15,453 nucleotides of DNA. Origin: Bacteroidota bacterium. Its GTDB lineage: Bacteria; Bacteroidota; Bacteroidia; JAADEI01. Below, in pieces: positions 15,327 through 15,453 of the stretch. The DNA is taken from positions 1 through 15,453 of the forward strand of contig WFXT01000032.1 in NCBI GenBank assembly GCA_015490475.1, written 5' to 3'. Both the position numbers and the translations under genes were made by a program. Position 1 is the first letter of the stretch. Each line of letters begins with the position of its first letter. The notes below the pieces were generated by a model that saw nothing but the letters and a program-made list of their open reading frames with translations, was not told the DNA's origin and ran no database searches.

Positions 15327-15358
15327 CAAAGATAGGCAATAAACAAATACGTCCAAAA
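15327..15358 (-). promoter_or_regulatory. Bacteroidota-type promoter for the T9SS protein gene
   Basis: Read on the minus strand, TTTTG (15358-15354) is followed by exactly 19 bp and then TATCTTTG (15334-15327). This matches the Bacteroidota housekeeping consensus TTTG-N19-TAnnTTTG at every defined position. Transcription would start about 4-7 nt further on, near 15320-15323. That leaves a leader of about 3-6 nt before the ATG at 15317 or 12-15 nt before the ATG at 15308, which is why the latter start is preferred. A second TAnnTTTG (TAGTTTTG) overlaps the -33 element but has no partner at the right distance. Confidence 0.65.
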
Positions 15359-15453
15359 CTAATTAACACTTTCTCAAAATATTACCCCATAACATACTTC
15401 AAATCAGGACATTATTGCAAAACAATCTTTACAAACAATGGAACATTTTCTAT

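Overview
The window looks like chromosomal DNA of a member of the Bacteroidota (or a close relative in that group), moderately AT-rich. Four signs support this. Two secreted proteins end in domains resembling the type IX secretion (T9SS) C-terminal sorting signal. PolA and Obg have Bacteroidota-like features: an AFIRNP/NTSA-like start in PolA, and an Obg without the extra C-terminal domain. One gene is preceded by a promoter matching the Bacteroidota consensus TTTG-N19-TAnnTTTG. Strong Shine-Dalgarno sites are almost absent. All assignments come from reading motifs; no database search was run.

Layout. (1) 51-5217, minus strand: a probable operon of a GT2 polyprenol-phosphate mannosyltransferase-like enzyme, then uvrA, then a secreted Asp-box (BNR, sialidase-fold) protein with a T9SS-like tail. 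(2) 5326-6528, plus strand: an unusual, very basic lipoprotein built of about 14 NPL-centred repeats. It runs divergently from the GT2 gene and converges on def with only 2 bp between stop codons. (3) 6531-10945, minus strand: a tight six-gene chain, obg > O-antigen ligase/Wzy-like membrane protein > sfsA > DUF1573 protein > ruvX/yqgF > def, with overlapping or nearly abutting ends. (4) 10999-13788, plus strand: full-length DNA polymerase I with all three domains and intact catalytic motifs. (5) 13789-14099: the only long gap; it holds what looks like a broken N-terminal remnant of a larger gene, perhaps a type IIG/Eco57I-like restriction-methylase. (6) 14100-15308, minus strand: a secreted Tyr-rich repeat protein with a T9SS-like tail and its own well-formed promoter.

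Most genes are housekeeping: DNA repair and replication (uvrA, polA, ruvX), ribosome-linked functions (obg, def) and surface glycan or lipid-linked sugar work (GT2, ligase-like). The accessory, poorly understood material is the repeat lipoprotein, the two T9SS-type proteins and the decayed fragment after polA. I see no CRISPR array, tRNA, rRNA, insertion sequence or clear rho-independent terminator.
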